Shown here: positions 8,785 to 17,698 of the stretch, in pieces
Layout of the letters: every line of letters starts with the position of its first letter
Numbering within the stretch: the first letter of the stretch is position 1
From: Akkermansia muciniphila
GTDB lineage: Bacteria; Verrucomicrobiota; Verrucomicrobiia; Verrucomicrobiales; Akkermansiaceae
Length of the DNA: 64,000 nucleotides
Assembly: GCF_040616545.1 (NCBI RefSeq)
Contig: NZ_CP156688.1
Span: 744,001-808,000 of the forward strand
Direction of reading: 5' to 3'
Made by a program: the position numbers and the translations under genes
The notes under the pieces: generated by a model
Database searches by the model: none
What the model saw: only the letters and a program-made list of their open reading frames with translations
Told to the model about the DNA's origin: nothing

Positions 8785-9770
8785 GCGGTATGATGTTAGG
8801 CGCCACACACACGGCAATCACTCCGGCAGAACCTTCAGGCCATGTGCGGAAGTCGGAAAAACGACAACGGCGGCTCTTGGTTACGAAATAATTTCTACCT
8901 TGGCAATCCTTTTTTTTCGCCCACCACCTCCCAAACAAGGAAAAGCCATTAATATAAATCACTAAAAATAAGTAATATACAAAACATGCCGCATTTTTGT
9001 CATATCATGACAAATAATATACTTCACGAAACATCTTTTCCTATCATATCACGACACACTTTTTTATTTTTAACACATCTCACTGATAATAAATGCAATG
9101 TGCACCAAAATCCGCCTCAATCCTTCAAAAGATTCCCTAAAAAAGTTCAATAGCCCAGTTACGAAGAAGCCGTCAGCGGCAGAAAACCCGCGTCTTCCGT
9201 TGAACGAATTTCCCTTTACCGTTCAGGGTTCCGGGGATTTTCAACCATCTTCCGCCGGCTGTTCCGCGCCCATTTTCAAATATCACGGCATGCAGGCGGA
9301 GAAAAGAGAACGGGAAATGAAATTTTTGCCCGGCGGAATACCGAAGCGCTCCCCGGGGCAAAAGCGTTAATGAAGCGCTGTGCATAAAAGAGAACACAGG
9401 CTGGCAAAGAGAGCGTTATGGAAAACGGAAACGCTTTGCGGCGGCCAAACCGCCAACCGGGGCGGAGAAATGGCCCCATAGGGAGGGCCGCCGGCCTCCG
9501 CGGTTACTGCATCAATACACGCCCAAAGGCTGCTTTCTTTTCATATTCGCTCGCTCACGCCCTGTTTCCTTCAACTGCCGCAAAGGCCTGCGTCGCTCCT
9601 GCCGGGGTAGGAAAGAGATTGGTATTTTACAGCATTTCCTCCTTTTTTACACTTATTCTTCTTCTCAGCGGCGCTTTCCATGTGATGCCACGCGCCCCTT
9701 TCCGGCAGGAGGGCGTACACCCAATGGGCTGTTGCATCCCTCCGGAAATAGATTACAATTCGGAACGAAC
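8785..9770. other. Long gene-free intergenic region
   Basis: Almost 1 kb between divergent genes. The part from about 8930 to 9100 is strikingly AT-rich and carries a repeated operator-like motif (see 8998-9056). From 9100 to 9770 several frames are open, but their products are basic, low in structure and resemble nothing I know, and the first good start codon for a real protein is at 9771. Promoters for both flanking genes should lie here. Confidence 0.5.
8998..9056. repeat. Operator-like dyad with a second half-matching copy
   Basis: TGTCAT-ATC-ATGACA at 8998-9012 is a perfect six-base inverted repeat with a three-base spacer. CATATCATGACA (9001-9012) recurs as CATATCACGACA at 9045-9056, 11 of 12 bases equal, 44 bases away or about four helical turns. 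It lies about 215 bases before the 3D-domain lipoprotein start in an AT-rich stretch. The bound factor, if any, is unknown. Confidence 0.35.
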
Positions 9771-10745
9771 ATGTCCCCCGGCCTGCCCCAACACCTCACG
9801 CTGGATTATCTGCGCGCCCTGTTATCCCGGGGAGTGGAGAAAGCCGCCGTCACGGAAGAGGCCAGAACGGTATTGAGGAAATGGGTCATGGACGCCCGCA
9901 GAATTGCCCGGGGGGAAATCCCTCCCTGCCCTCCCTCCCTGCCCGGAACCGGAGAAACACCGCAACAGCCGGAAATGCAGGACCAGTCCCAGCCGGATTC
10001 CGTGGATGAAGTTTCCTTCGGCAATGAGCTCCGGGCCATTCTCAACGGGGTGCAGCCGGGCAAAACGGAGGAAGAAGCAGCCGTGCCCCGCCATGTTTCC
10101 TTTGACCTGGAAGGAGAAACCGAGGAAGAAAAGCTCGCCTCCCTCCGTGAACTGGTCGTTAACTGGCCCCCGCTCCGTAACATGGACTCCCTGCGGGACA
10201 CGCCCGTTTTTTCCTCCGGCAGCCCCAGGGCTGACATCATGATGGTGACGGACGCTCCCGGCCTGTATGAAGAAAAGCAGGGCATTCCCCTGGCCGGTCC
10301 CTCCGGGGAGAAGCTGGACGCCATGCTGAAGGCCATGGGTCTTTCCCGTTCCGACATCTACCTGACCCATCTGGTCAAGTACCGCCCCGCCCTTCCCCGG
10401 CAGCTTACCAACAACCGGCCGCCCACGGACCGTGAGATAGAGGTCTCCCTCCCCATTCTGCGGGAAGAAATCCTGCTGGTGAGGCCCAAAGTAGTGGTAG
10501 CCCTGGGGGCCATCGCCGCCAGGGGCATCCTCCAATCCGGAGAAACGCCGCTTTCCGCCCTGAGGGGAACGTTCCACACGGCGTTCGATACGCCCGTGCG
10601 CGTCACCTATAATCCCAGCTACCTTCTCCGCACTGAAGATATTTCAGAAAAGCGAAAGGTCTGGGAGGACATGCTGTGCGTCATGGAACAGGCCGGCCTC
10701 CCCGTTTCCGAAAAGCAACGTTCCTATTTCCTGCCCAAAAAGTAA
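9771..10745 (+). CDS. Uracil-DNA glycosylase family 4-like protein lacking Fe-S cysteines
   Basis: A 324-residue protein. I take the ATG at 9771; a TTG at 9732 would add 13 residues. Residues 1-125 are low-complexity, rich in Pro, Gln and Glu. From about 150 the fold of family 4/5 uracil-DNA glycosylases is clear: TDAPGLYEEKQGIPLAGPSG (160-179) matches the GEAPG...G.P..G..G motif, LVKYRP (201-206) matches the usual KCRPP segment, and YNPSYLLR (280-287) matches the HPS motif. The cysteines that bind the 4Fe-4S cluster are absent: Tyr204 replaces the Cys of KCRP, Ser226 in VSLPIL replaces the next, and there is no N-terminal C-X2-C. The HPS His is Asn. It may be a cluster-free glycosylase or a binding protein. 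trpC-like follows after 3 bases. Confidence 0.8.
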   Translation: MSPGLPQHLTLDYLRALLSRGVEKAAVTEEARTVLRKWVMDARRIARGEIPPCPPSLPGTGETPQQPEMQDQSQPDSVDEVSFGNELRAILNGVQPGKTEEEAAVPRHVSFDLEGETEEEKLASLRELVVNWPPLRNMDSLRDTPVFSSGSPRADIMMVTDAPGLYEEKQGIPLAGPSGEKLDAMLKAMGLSRSDIYLTHLVKYRPALPRQLTNNRPPTDREIEVSLPILREEILLVRPKVVVALGAIAARGILQSGETPLSALRGTFHTAFDTPVRVTYNPSYLLRTEDISEKRKVWEDMLCVMEQAGLPVSEKQRSYFLPKK

Positions 10746-10748
10746 CAT

Positions 10749-11534
10749 ATGGATTATTTAAACAGCATTCTGGAGCGCAAACGCGCCGATTTGAAAAAAA
10801 TCCTTCCCCTGGAAGGGAAATTACGGGCCTCCGCCATTCAAAGGAACGATTATGCGGGATTCAGAACCGCCGTGGACCTTGGGGAAAACCGCCTCTCCGT
10901 CGTCCCGGAGATCGCCAGGGCCCATCCCGTCCTCAACATCCATGAAGAGAACCAAGACCTCCGCCACCAGTACGGCATGTTTATCCAGGGCGGGGCGCAG
11001 GGCATTTCCATCGCCGTGGACCCGGAGGTGTACGGCGGTTCCTGGGACATGGTCTCCACCGTTTCCAGAATCAGCGCCGTTCCCGTCATGGCGCGTGACG
11101 TGTTTATTCATCCGGCCATGATCTGCCAGGCCATCGTGGCCGGAGCGGACGCCGTGAACCTGGTTGCCGCGGCCCTGCCGGAAAAGGACCTGGAGTCCCT
11201 GTACCGCATGGCCGCAGGGCTGGGGCTGGACGTGATGATGGAGGTCCACACCCTGGAGGAGCTTGAAACCGTCATGGACCTGGAAGCGGAATTTGTCTGC
11301 ATCAATAATGCGGACCCGCACACCCTCCGGGCCAATCCGGCCGTTACGGAAAAATTGATTGAAGAAATCCCCGCCTCCGTCACCGTGCTTGCGGCGGGGG
11401 GCATCCGTACCGTGGAGGACGCGCGCCGCATGCTGGACGCCGGAGCCAACGGCGTCATCCTCCAGGAGGAACTGGCCCGCATGGATATTCCCCAGGATTT
11501 CATGGAGGCCATCCTGGCGCTGCGGGCGGACTGA
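10749..11534 (+). CDS. trpC: Indole-3-glycerol-phosphate synthase-like protein, atypical active site
   Basis: A 261-residue TIM-barrel protein with the full length and order of IGPS, which closes the indole ring of CdRP in tryptophan synthesis. Kept: Glu in VVPEIARAHP (position of Glu51 in Thermotoga TrpC), Glu in MMEVHTLEE (Glu159) and Asn in CINNADP (Asn180). Changed: the Lys of the EFKKASPS motif (Lys53) is Ala, the catalytic acid Lys110 of AKDF is Arg in VMARDVF, and the AESG motif is AAGG, so Glu210 and Ser211 are lost. Phosphate-binding Gly segments remain. It starts three bases after the glycosylase-like gene with no other trp gene near. It may be a poor IGPS or do something else, so the symbol is provisional. 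Confidence 0.75.
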   Translation: MDYLNSILERKRADLKKILPLEGKLRASAIQRNDYAGFRTAVDLGENRLSVVPEIARAHPVLNIHEENQDLRHQYGMFIQGGAQGISIAVDPEVYGGSWDMVSTVSRISAVPVMARDVFIHPAMICQAIVAGADAVNLVAAALPEKDLESLYRMAAGLGLDVMMEVHTLEELETVMDLEAEFVCINNADPHTLRANPAVTEKLIEEIPASVTVLAAGGIRTVEDARRMLDAGANGVILQEELARMDIPQDFMEAILALRAD

Positions 11535-11552
11535 TTTTCCATCCGCACTATA

Positions 11553-11575
11553 TATAATATAGCGGAGCTATCCGC
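11553..11575 (+). promoter_or_regulatory. Possible promoter element and hairpin before the copper ATPase
   Basis: A consensus TATAAT at 11553-11558 lies in the 92-base gap between trpC-like and the ATPase, followed by a small perfect hairpin GCGGA-GCTA-TCCGC (11562-11575). No good -35 box sits at 17 bases; CTGATT at 16 bases is poor. A metal-responsive activator could explain a weak -35, but none is encoded nearby. Confidence 0.3.
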
Positions 11576-11626
11576 ACCCTTTTGGAGAAATGAGGACTTG
11601 AAGCCGTTTCCCCGGTTTTCCCAATC

Positions 11627-14059
11627 ATGGCTGTCCCGGAACGGCAACGGACCGTGAATTGTCTCACTCTCCATATGGACATGAGCAACAGCCCACGGGA
11701 CCGTCATGGCGTTTCCCCGCATACAGACCCCGTCTGCGGAGGTGAAGTCCGGGAAGATACTCCCTGGAAAGCTGACTATCAGGGGAAAACCTATTTTTTC
11801 TGCAGCCGCGCCTGCCGGGACAAATTCACGCAGTCCCCGGAAGAAGTCCTCTCCCGCCCTCCGGGCGACGGACACGGCATGAAGATGGAGGGCATGGACA
11901 TGCCCATGCACCATCACGGGGACACGGGCCATTCCTCCCTGCAGCCGGCGCCGGACACCCCCGGCGCCGTGTACACCTGCCCCATGCACCCTCAAATCCG
12001 GCAGAACCATCCCGGCGCCTGCCCCATCTGCGGAATGACGCTTGAGCCCCTGCTTCCCTCCGCCACCGTCCTGGACCACGCGGAGCTGGACGACTTCCGC
12101 AAGCGCTTTTATTTTTCCCTGCCTTTCGTCATCCTGATCTTCATTATTTCCATGGGCGGCCATCTTGCCGCATGGATGAGCCCCGGAGTCCAGAACTGGG
12201 TGGAACTGCTTCTGGCCGCTCCCGTGGTCCTGTGGGCCGGAGCGCCGCTCCTGGCCCGTGGCTGGGAGTCCGTTAAAACCCGCAATCCCAACATGTGGAC
12301 GCTGATCGGGGCCGGAACCTCCATCGCCTTTCTATACAGCCTGGCGGCCACCATCGTGCCCGGCTGGTTCCCGTCCGTCTTTATCCATGACGGGCACGTG
12401 CCCGTCTATTATGAGGCGGCAGCCATCATCATTTCCCTCAGCCTGCTGGGGCAGGTTCTGGAACTGAAAGCCAGGTCCCGCACGGCGGAAGCCATCCGGG
12501 CCCTGATGAACCTGGCTCCTTCCACCGCCCATCTGGTCGTTCCCAACGGCATGGAGAGAGACATCCCGCTGAAGGACGTGCAGCCCGGCGACGTGCTGAG
12601 GGTGAAACCGGGAGAAAAGATTCCCGTGGACGGCGTCCTGAAGGAAGGGGGAAGCGATGTGGATGAATCCATGCTGACCGGGGAACCCATCCCCGTCTCC
12701 CATGTTCCCGGGGACAAGCTGATCGGCGCCACGCTGAACACCACGGGCACCTTCACCATGACGGCGCAGGAGGTGGGGAATGACACCGTCCTGGCACGCA
12801 TCGTGAACCTGGTGGCCCAGGCCCAGAGGACCAAGGCCCCCATGCAAAGGCTGGCGGACAAGGTGGCAAGGTATTTCGTGCTTGCCGTGGCGCTCGTCGC
12901 CGTTCTGACGTTTTTCGCGTGGGGCTTCTGGGGCCCCCAGCCGGGCTGGACTCACGGGCTGGTGAATGCCGTCGCGGTCCTGATCGTGGCGTGCCCCTGC
13001 GCTCTCGGCCTTGCCACGCCCATGTCCATGATGGTGGCTTCCGGAAAGGCGGCCACCCTCGGCATCCTGTTCCGGGACGCCGCCTCCCTGGAAACCATGC
13101 ACAAGGTGAATGTCCTGGTGATGGACAAGACCGGAACCCTTACGGAAGGGAAGCCCTCCCTGGTCAACATCACCACGGCAAACAACGTGAACATGGATAC
13201 GCTGCTGGCCCGGTGCGCCTCCCTGGAACAGAGGAGCGAGCACCCCATCGCCCGCGCTTTCATCCGGAAAGCCAGGGAGGAGAAAATCCCCCTGTCACCC
13301 ATTGAGGATTTCCAGTCCTTCCCGGGAGGAGGCGTGGCCGGGACCTTCCAGGGCAGCAAGGTATGTGTGGGCACGGCGGATATGATGGAGAAGCAGGGCG
13401 TGGACGTTTCCCCGCTGGCGCCATGGGTGGAGGAACAGCGGAGGCAGGGCCGCGTCACCGTCTTTGCCGCGGTGGACGGCCATGCGGCGGGAGCCTTTTC
13501 CCTGGCGGATAAAATCCGGACAAACACGCGCCAGGCTCTGGCGGACCTGGCCGCGCAGGGCATCCGCATCATCATCGCCTCCGGGGACGCCCCGGCAACG
13601 GTGGAAGCCGTGGCAAGGGACCTGGGCATTTCCGAATTCCACGGAGGAATGACCCCGGCGGACAAGCAGGCGCTCATTGCCTCCCTGAAAAACGGGAATA
13701 ACGTGGTAGCCATGGCGGGGGACGGCGTTAATGACGCGCCCGCGCTGGCGGAAGCGGACGTAGGGATCGCCATGGGAACGGGATCAGACGTAGCCATGCA
13801 GAGCTGCGGCGTCACGCTGGTGAAGGGAAACCTGCTGGTAATCTCCAAGGCCTTCGCCCTCTCCGCCGCCACCGTGAAGAACATGAAATCCAACCTGGGC
13901 TTCGCCTTCGTTTACAATGCCCTGGGCATCCCCATTGCCGCCGGCATCCTGTATCCCTTCTGGGGCATCCTGCTTTCCCCCGTCATTGCGGCGGCAGCCA
14001 TGTGCCTGAGCTCCGTCTCCGTCATCCTGAACGCCCTGCGCCTGCGGCGCTTTTCATGA
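11627..14059 (+). CDS. copB: Copper-transporting P1B-type ATPase with YHS and heavy-metal-binding N-terminus
   Basis: An 810-residue ATPase that pumps copper out of the cytoplasm. In order: a YHS domain (DPVCGGEV...[12 protein letters not shown], about 35-75), a His/Met-rich linker ([13 protein letters not shown]), a zinc-ribbon-like metal site (YTCPMHP...CPICGMTL, about 115-145), eight predicted membrane helices, the actuator TGEPIPV, the CPC motif in [11 protein letters not shown] (456-458), the phosphorylated Asp500 in DKTGTLT and [10 protein letters not shown] near 698-707. CPC points to Cu+ rather than the CPH of Cu2+ pumps. In-frame ATGs at 11675 and 11681 are equally possible starts; none has a good ribosome site. 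Its stop overlaps that of yraN, tail to tail. The symbol is a family guess. Confidence 0.9.
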   Translation: MAVPERQRTVNCLTLHMDMSNSPRDRHGVSPHTDPVCGGEVREDTPWKADYQGKTYFFCSRACRDKFTQSPEEVLSRPPGDGHGMKMEGMDMPMHHHGDTGHSSLQPAPDTPGAVYTCPMHPQIRQNHPGACPICGMTLEPLLPSATVLDHAELDDFRKRFYFSLPFVILIFIISMGGHLAAWMSPGVQNWVELLLAAPVVLWAGAPLLARGWESVKTRNPNMWTLIGAGTSIAFLYSLAATIVPGWFPSVFIHDGHVPVYYEAAAIIISLSLLGQVLELKARSRTAEAIRALMNLAPSTAHLVVPNGMERDIPLKDVQPGDVLRVKPGEKIPVDGVLKEGGSDVDESMLTGEPIPVSHVPGDKLIGATLNTTGTFTMTAQEVGNDTVLARIVNLVAQAQRTKAPMQRLADKVARYFVLAVALVAVLTFFAWGFWGPQPGWTHGLVNAVAVLIVACPCALGLATPMSMMVASGKAATLGILFRDAASLETMHKVNVLVMDKTGTLTEGKPSLVNITTANNVNMDTLLARCASLEQRSEHPIARAFIRKAREEKIPLSPIEDFQSFPGGGVAGTFQGSKVCVGTADMMEKQGVDVSPLAPWVEEQRRQGRVTVFAAVDGHAAGAFSLADKIRTNTRQALADLAAQGIRIIIASGDAPATVEAVARDLGISEFHGGMTPADKQALIASLKNGNNVVAMAGDGVNDAPALAEADVGIAMGTGSDVAMQSCGVTLVKGNLLVISKAFALSAATVKNMKSNLGFAFVYNALGIPIAAGILYPFWGILLSPVIAAAAMCLSSVSVILNALRLRRFS

Positions 14060-14509
14060 AACGGGCAAATCCTTCTCCCCGAACGCTCCGCGGATGCGCC
14101 TGCATTCCGGCGGACGGTTCTCCCGGTACAGGATTTCCACAATATCATACCGGAAGGGAGCCGGTTCCGGAAGCTGGCGCAGCCATTCCGCAGCCCCCCG
14201 GCGTATCAGCGCCCTTTTCCGGGCATTCACGGCGCGCCTTGCGCCTCCATGCCCGTTACCCGTACGGGTTTTCACCTCCACAAAGACGAGGCAGTCTCCG
14301 TCACGGCACACCATGTCCAGTTCCCCGCCCCTGACGGGACGCCAGTTTCTCCTTAGCACGGAACAGCCCTCCGCACGCAGGAAGGAGGCCGCAGCCAGCT
14401 CCCCGTACCTTCCCAGCCATTCCGTAGTCCGCTCCTCCCTATTCAGGGAGGGACAGTTCCATTTGTGAAACCGGCGCAAACGAGCGGCGATGGAGCGGAC
14501 AAGGCCCAT
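14054..14509 (-). CDS. yraN: YraN/UPF0102 family endonuclease-like protein
   Basis: A 151-residue protein of the UPF0102 family, a small restriction-endonuclease-like fold. Its core is [24 protein letters not shown], then [11 protein letters not shown] with the acidic metal residues, then [11 protein letters not shown], matching the usual G.x.GE...E.D.....FVEVK pattern. I start it at the ATG at 14509, which overlaps the end of rnhB by 71 bases; 14563 would add 18 odd residues. The rnhB-yraN order is common in bacteria, which supports the call. The cellular role is unknown; a DNA repair or recombination function is often assumed. Confidence 0.85.
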   Translation of the reverse strand: MGLVRSIAARLRRFHKWNCPSLNREERTTEWLGRYGELAAASFLRAEGCSVLRRNWRPVRGGELDMVCRDGDCLVFVEVKTRTGNGHGGARRAVNARKRALIRRGAAEWLRQLPEPAPFRYDIVEILYRENRPPECRRIRGAFGEKDLPVS

Positions 14510-15077
14510 GCCTGCGCAGGGCCTCCATGTGGGCTTTCGTGCCATATCCCTTGTGCTTTGCAAAACCGTACTGCGGGTAGGAGGCGTCCGCCTCCGTCAT
14601 CATGCGGTCCCTCGTCACCTTGGCCAGAACGCTGGCGGCGGCAATGGACAAGCTCCGCCCGTCCCCCTTCACGATGGCGCGGTGCGGCACGGGCAATCCC
14701 TTGACGGGCAAGCCGTCCACCAGGCAGAAATCCGCACGCGGGGCCAGCCCCTCCACGGCGCGCGCCATGGCCAGATGGGTGGCCCTCAGAATATTGAGCC
14801 GGTCTATTTCCTCCACGGAAGCCACCCCCACGGAGCACACCGCCCGCCCGCACTCCAGCAGGGCCAGAAACAGGCGTTCCCTCTTTGCCGCGGTCAACTG
14901 CTTGGAATCATTCAGCCCCGCCAATTCTTCCGGCAGTTCAGGCAGGATAACGGCCCCCGCCACCACGGGCCCGGCCAATGGTCCGCGGCCCGCTTCATCC
15001 ACCCCGGCCACATAAAGAAAACCGGAGGAACGCGCCTCCGCCTCAAAGCTCAGGTCCGGATGTGACTTTTCCGCCAT
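14439..15077 (-). CDS. rnhB: Ribonuclease HII
   Basis: A 212-residue enzyme that cuts RNA in RNA-DNA hybrids and at single ribonucleotides in DNA. The N-terminal [21 protein letters not shown] holds the DEAGRG motif with the first two catalytic acids. [15 protein letters not shown] follows, then FCLVDGLPV with a third Asp, and [17 protein letters not shown], the usual conserved helix. Length and motif order are normal for the family. It starts 4 bases after the stop of the CNNM/CBS gene and overlaps yraN, so the three genes are translationally close. Confidence 0.95.
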   Translation of the reverse strand: MAEKSHPDLSFEAEARSSGFLYVAGVDEAGRGPLAGPVVAGAVILPELPEELAGLNDSKQLTAAKRERLFLALLECGRAVCSVGVASVEEIDRLNILRATHLAMARAVEGLAPRADFCLVDGLPVKGLPVPHRAIVKGDGRSLSIAAASVLAKVTRDRMMTEADASYPQYGFAKHKGYGTKAHMEALRRHGPCPLHRRSFAPVSQMELSLPE

Positions 15078-15081
15078 GGGG

Positions 15082-16491
15082 TTATTCCTCCTCTTCCTCC
15101 GGAAGCCGGGTCAGCAGAATCTGCGTGATTCTTCTGCCGTCGGACCCTGTTACCACGGCCCGGTAACGGCCAATGACCAACTCCTCACCCTCTTCCGGAA
15201 TGTAGCCCAGCCGGCTGATCACGTAACCGCCCAGCGTCGTGACGCCCGGACAGTCCAAATCCATTTCCGGCAGGTAGTCCGCCAGGTCAAACAGGGTAAC
15301 GGCGCCGTTGACGGCATACGTGTCCTTGCCGGTCTTGACGAATTCGCGCATTTCCTCCTGGTCAAACTCGTCCTGAATGTCGTCCCCCACGATCTGTTCC
15401 AGCACATCGTCCAGGAACACCAGGCCGATGGAATCACCAAATTCATCCACTACCAGGGCAAAATGGGAATGTTCCTTCAGGAAAAAGGTCAGCAGGCTGT
15501 CCAGGGGCATCGTATCCGGCACCACGCGCAACTCGCGCCGCACGCTCATCAGGTCCGGATTATCCTGGCCCACCAGCTTGAGCAGGTCCTTCACATGCAC
15601 CCATCCCTTCACCTCGTCCAGATGGTCCCCTTCCACCAGGGGAAAACGGGTGTGGCGGGATTTCCGGGCAAGCTCCCAGTTCTCCTCAAAGGGAGCCGTC
15701 AGATCCATCACGTCCACTTCGGAGCGTGGGGTCATCACGTCCTTGACGCACATATCGTTCAGCTCAAGGGCGTTCCTGGAAATCTCCGCTTCCTGCCTGG
15801 TCAGCTCCCGGGAGCGTTCGCTCTCCTGCACCAGGTACATCAGTTCATCCGTGCTGTGGACCGTGCAGGCGGTGGAGCGGGGATCAATGCCCAGCAGGTA
15901 CTTCAGCACAAACCGGGCTATTCCCCCGGTCAGGCCCAGAATGCCCGTATACTTGAATACCGCGTAAAAGAAACGCAGCAGGGGGACCGTCGCCAGGGCG
16001 GCCTTGTCCGGATGGCGTACCGCCATCGCCTTGGGAATGAACTCCCCAAAAACCACCTGGCAGCAGGCAAAGAAAATAAACGTAACGGCCAGCGCCATGC
16101 CATAAACGGGAGCCGTGCCCTCCAGACCCAAGGAAAACAGGAAGGGGGCCGTCAGTTCAACCACGAAAAACGTGCCCAGAAATCCCAGCGCCAGAGAGGA
16201 GAGGGTAATGCCCACCTGGCAGGCCGCCAGATACAGGTCAACATGCTTGACCGTCTTCCGCGCCAGAGCCAGCTTCCTCCGGGTCCGCGCGGGAACGCCT
16301 TCCCCAGCCTGCAACTGGCTTCCCCGGACCTTCATCAGGGCGAACTCACTCGCCACAAAAAACGCATTCAGTAATAAAAAAAGGATCAGGCCGGCAACTG
16401 CCAGCGTCATCCCGCCCAGCGCCGGCACAGCGGCAGGCGCTTCAGCGGCCCCGAAGGCCGCAAGAATACTCAGAGGGTCCGGATCATTCAT
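15082..16491 (-). CDS. CNNM/CorC-type membrane protein with CBS domains
   Basis: A 469-residue protein of the hemolysin-C/TlyC-like family. The CNNM domain fills about residues 28-215 with four membrane segments ([20 protein letters not shown] starts it). Two CBS domains follow at about 235-355 ([13 protein letters not shown] and [20 protein letters not shown]), then a CorC_HlyC transporter-associated domain (about 370-460) ending [17 protein letters not shown]. Such proteins are linked to magnesium or cobalt export and membrane ion balance; toxin activity is doubtful. It is first in a run with rnhB and yraN and has a terminator of the FmdB gene just before it. Confidence 0.9.
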   Translation of the reverse strand: MNDPDPLSILAAFGAAEAPAAVPALGGMTLAVAGLILFLLLNAFFVASEFALMKVRGSQLQAGEGVPARTRRKLALARKTVKHVDLYLAACQVGITLSSLALGFLGTFFVVELTAPFLFSLGLEGTAPVYGMALAVTFIFFACCQVVFGEFIPKAMAVRHPDKAALATVPLLRFFYAVFKYTGILGLTGGIARFVLKYLLGIDPRSTACTVHSTDELMYLVQESERSRELTRQEAEISRNALELNDMCVKDVMTPRSEVDVMDLTAPFEENWELARKSRHTRFPLVEGDHLDEVKGWVHVKDLLKLVGQDNPDLMSVRRELRVVPDTMPLDSLLTFFLKEHSHFALVVDEFGDSIGLVFLDDVLEQIVGDDIQDEFDQEEMREFVKTGKDTYAVNGAVTLFDLADYLPEMDLDCPGVTTLGGYVISRLGYIPEEGEELVIGRYRAVVTGSDGRRITQILLTRLPEEEEE

Positions 16492-16508
16492 TCTGTTAGT
16501 AGTATACG

Positions 16509-16534
16509 GAAAAAGCGCCGGGATATTTCCCGGC
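16509..16534 (-). terminator. Rho-independent terminator after the FmdB-type gene
   Basis: On the minus strand GCCGGGA pairs with TCCCGGC across a four-base loop and is followed by GCTTTTTCC. It lies 8 bases past the stop of the small zinc-ribbon gene. Confidence 0.7.
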
Positions 16535-16541
16535 TTTCGGG

Positions 16542-16802
16542 TTACAGTTTTTCATAAACGCCCTTGTCCCGGCGTTCCAGCACGGTAAATCCTGCCGCTT
16601 TGGCGTCTGAAACGGAGAGGGGCTTGGTGACCTCCGGCACATTGACCCGGCTGATCACCTTGCGTACCGGGTGCTTGCACACCAGGCACTTTTCAAGCGG
16701 CTCACGGTCCACGGGACGCCGCAATTCAAAACCGCGGCGGCACACCGGGCAGGACTGCGCGGGGTCGTCGGGGTGCTCGGAAATATACTCGTATATGGGC
16801 AT
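16542..16802 (-). CDS. FmdB-type zinc-ribbon protein
   Basis: An 86-residue protein that begins MPIYEYISE, the hallmark start of the FmdB/regulatory zinc-ribbon family, and has two Cys pairs (CPVCRRGFEL and CLVCKHPV) that would bind one zinc. The C-terminal tail is basic and ends DKGVYEKL. The family is small and widespread with no well-proved role; proposed tasks range from transcription control to protein contacts. It lies between rpsN and the CNNM gene on the same strand and has its own terminator. Confidence 0.85.
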   Translation of the reverse strand: MPIYEYISEHPDDPAQSCPVCRRGFELRRPVDREPLEKCLVCKHPVRKVISRVNVPEVTKPLSVSDAKAAGFTVLERRDKGVYEKL

Positions 16803-16804
16803 AG

Positions 16805-16839
16805 TAAAACGCTAGGCTAAATAAAAATCAGCCTAGCGT
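16805..16839 (-). terminator. Hairpin between rpsN and the FmdB-type gene
   Basis: ACGCTAGGCT (16809-16818) and AGCCTAGCGT (16830-16839) form a perfect ten-base stem with an 11-base AT-rich loop. On the minus strand it is followed by TTTTAC, so it can end the rpsN transcript, though the T run is short and it lies just before the next start codon. Confidence 0.55.
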
Positions 16840-16872
16840 CAAAATCTTTGTAAGGCTGCAACCTTTCCCGCC

Positions 16873-17142
16873 TTACCAGCTGGACTTGGTCACACCGGGG
16901 ATCATGCCGGCGTTGGCCAGTTCGCGGAAGGAAATACGGGAAAGCTTGAAACGGCGGATAAATGCGCGGCGGCGGCCGGAAACAAGGCAGCGGTTGACCG
17001 TACGGGTCGGGCTTGCATTGCGGGGCAGCATGGTTAAACCGATATAATCCTTCTCAGCCTTCAATTGCTCCCGCAGTTCCGCGTAGCGCTTGACGGTGTC
17101 AGCCTTTTTCTTGTCTCTTGCGATCCAGCTCTTCTTAGCCAT
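16873..17142 (-). CDS. rpsN: 30S ribosomal protein S14
   Basis: An 89-residue ribosomal protein of the small subunit head. The start is the ATG at 17142 ([13 protein letters not shown]); the longer frame to 17184 adds 14 residues not seen in the family. The diagnostic block [23 protein letters not shown] and the end [11 protein letters not shown] are intact. There are no C-X2-C pairs, so this is the zinc-free long form. It stands alone, away from the main ribosomal operon, which is usual for a separate S14 gene in some phyla. Confidence 0.97.
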   Translation of the reverse strand: MAKKSWIARDKKKADTVKRYAELREQLKAEKDYIGLTMLPRNASPTRTVNRCLVSGRRRAFIRRFKLSRISFRELANAGMIPGVTKSSW

Positions 17143-17698
17143 AAGTTCGGCGGAATAAGTAGAGGCCCGGCGATGAAAAATCAAGCGCTTTTTTTCAATT
17201 TCATCAAATTCAAGCCGTTTTCAATGTCATCCGGCCTTTTCAGCGGCTTCCGCACACCAGCTTGAACACCTGCTTCTTCCGCCAACAGGGGCGCAGAAAG
17301 AAGCAGGCGGGACATTATCGGAGGAAAAGGAGAAGGCCATTTATTTAACTCTTCCTAATCATTCCTTCTTCCGCCGGACGAGAACCACTCTGCCTGAAAT
17401 ACGCATCAAGCAGATGTTCCATTGACGGGAAAGCAGGCGCCCACCGGAAAGGATGAAAACATGAGGCGCACACTCTGGAGGATGGCGCGCATTCGGGCGG
17501 CTCTGAAAATACGGCTGGCGGCGCGCGAAAACGCTATCGGCCCTCCATGGGGGATTTGAACCCGGAAACGGCGGGAAACACGTGAAACGGGAAGGGGGCG
17601 GCAGGCTCCGGGAAAAGCCTGCGGTGAAACATGATTTTGTCCTTTCCTCCGGGGGGGGAATGGGGCATCATGCCGCCGCACACTAATCATTGACGCAC
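17143..17698. other. Gene-free leader region between rpsN and argG
   Basis: It should hold divergent promoters for rpsN and argG. Visible structure: an inverted repeat CCTGCTTCTT (17269-17278) with AAGAAGCAGG (17298-17307), and a run of eight G at 17651-17658 about 40 bases before the argG start. I cannot assign an arginine operator. A minus-strand frame at 17406-17717 looks accidental. Confidence 0.45.

Noticed and set aside
9098-9876. Plus-strand frames in the gap before the UDG-like gene
   Set aside because: No recognisable product; the second overlaps the UDG-like gene in another frame.
17651-17658. G8 run upstream of argG as a second phase switch
   Set aside because: Eight bases is short for strong slippage and lies in a non-coding leader; nothing indicates that expression depends on its length.
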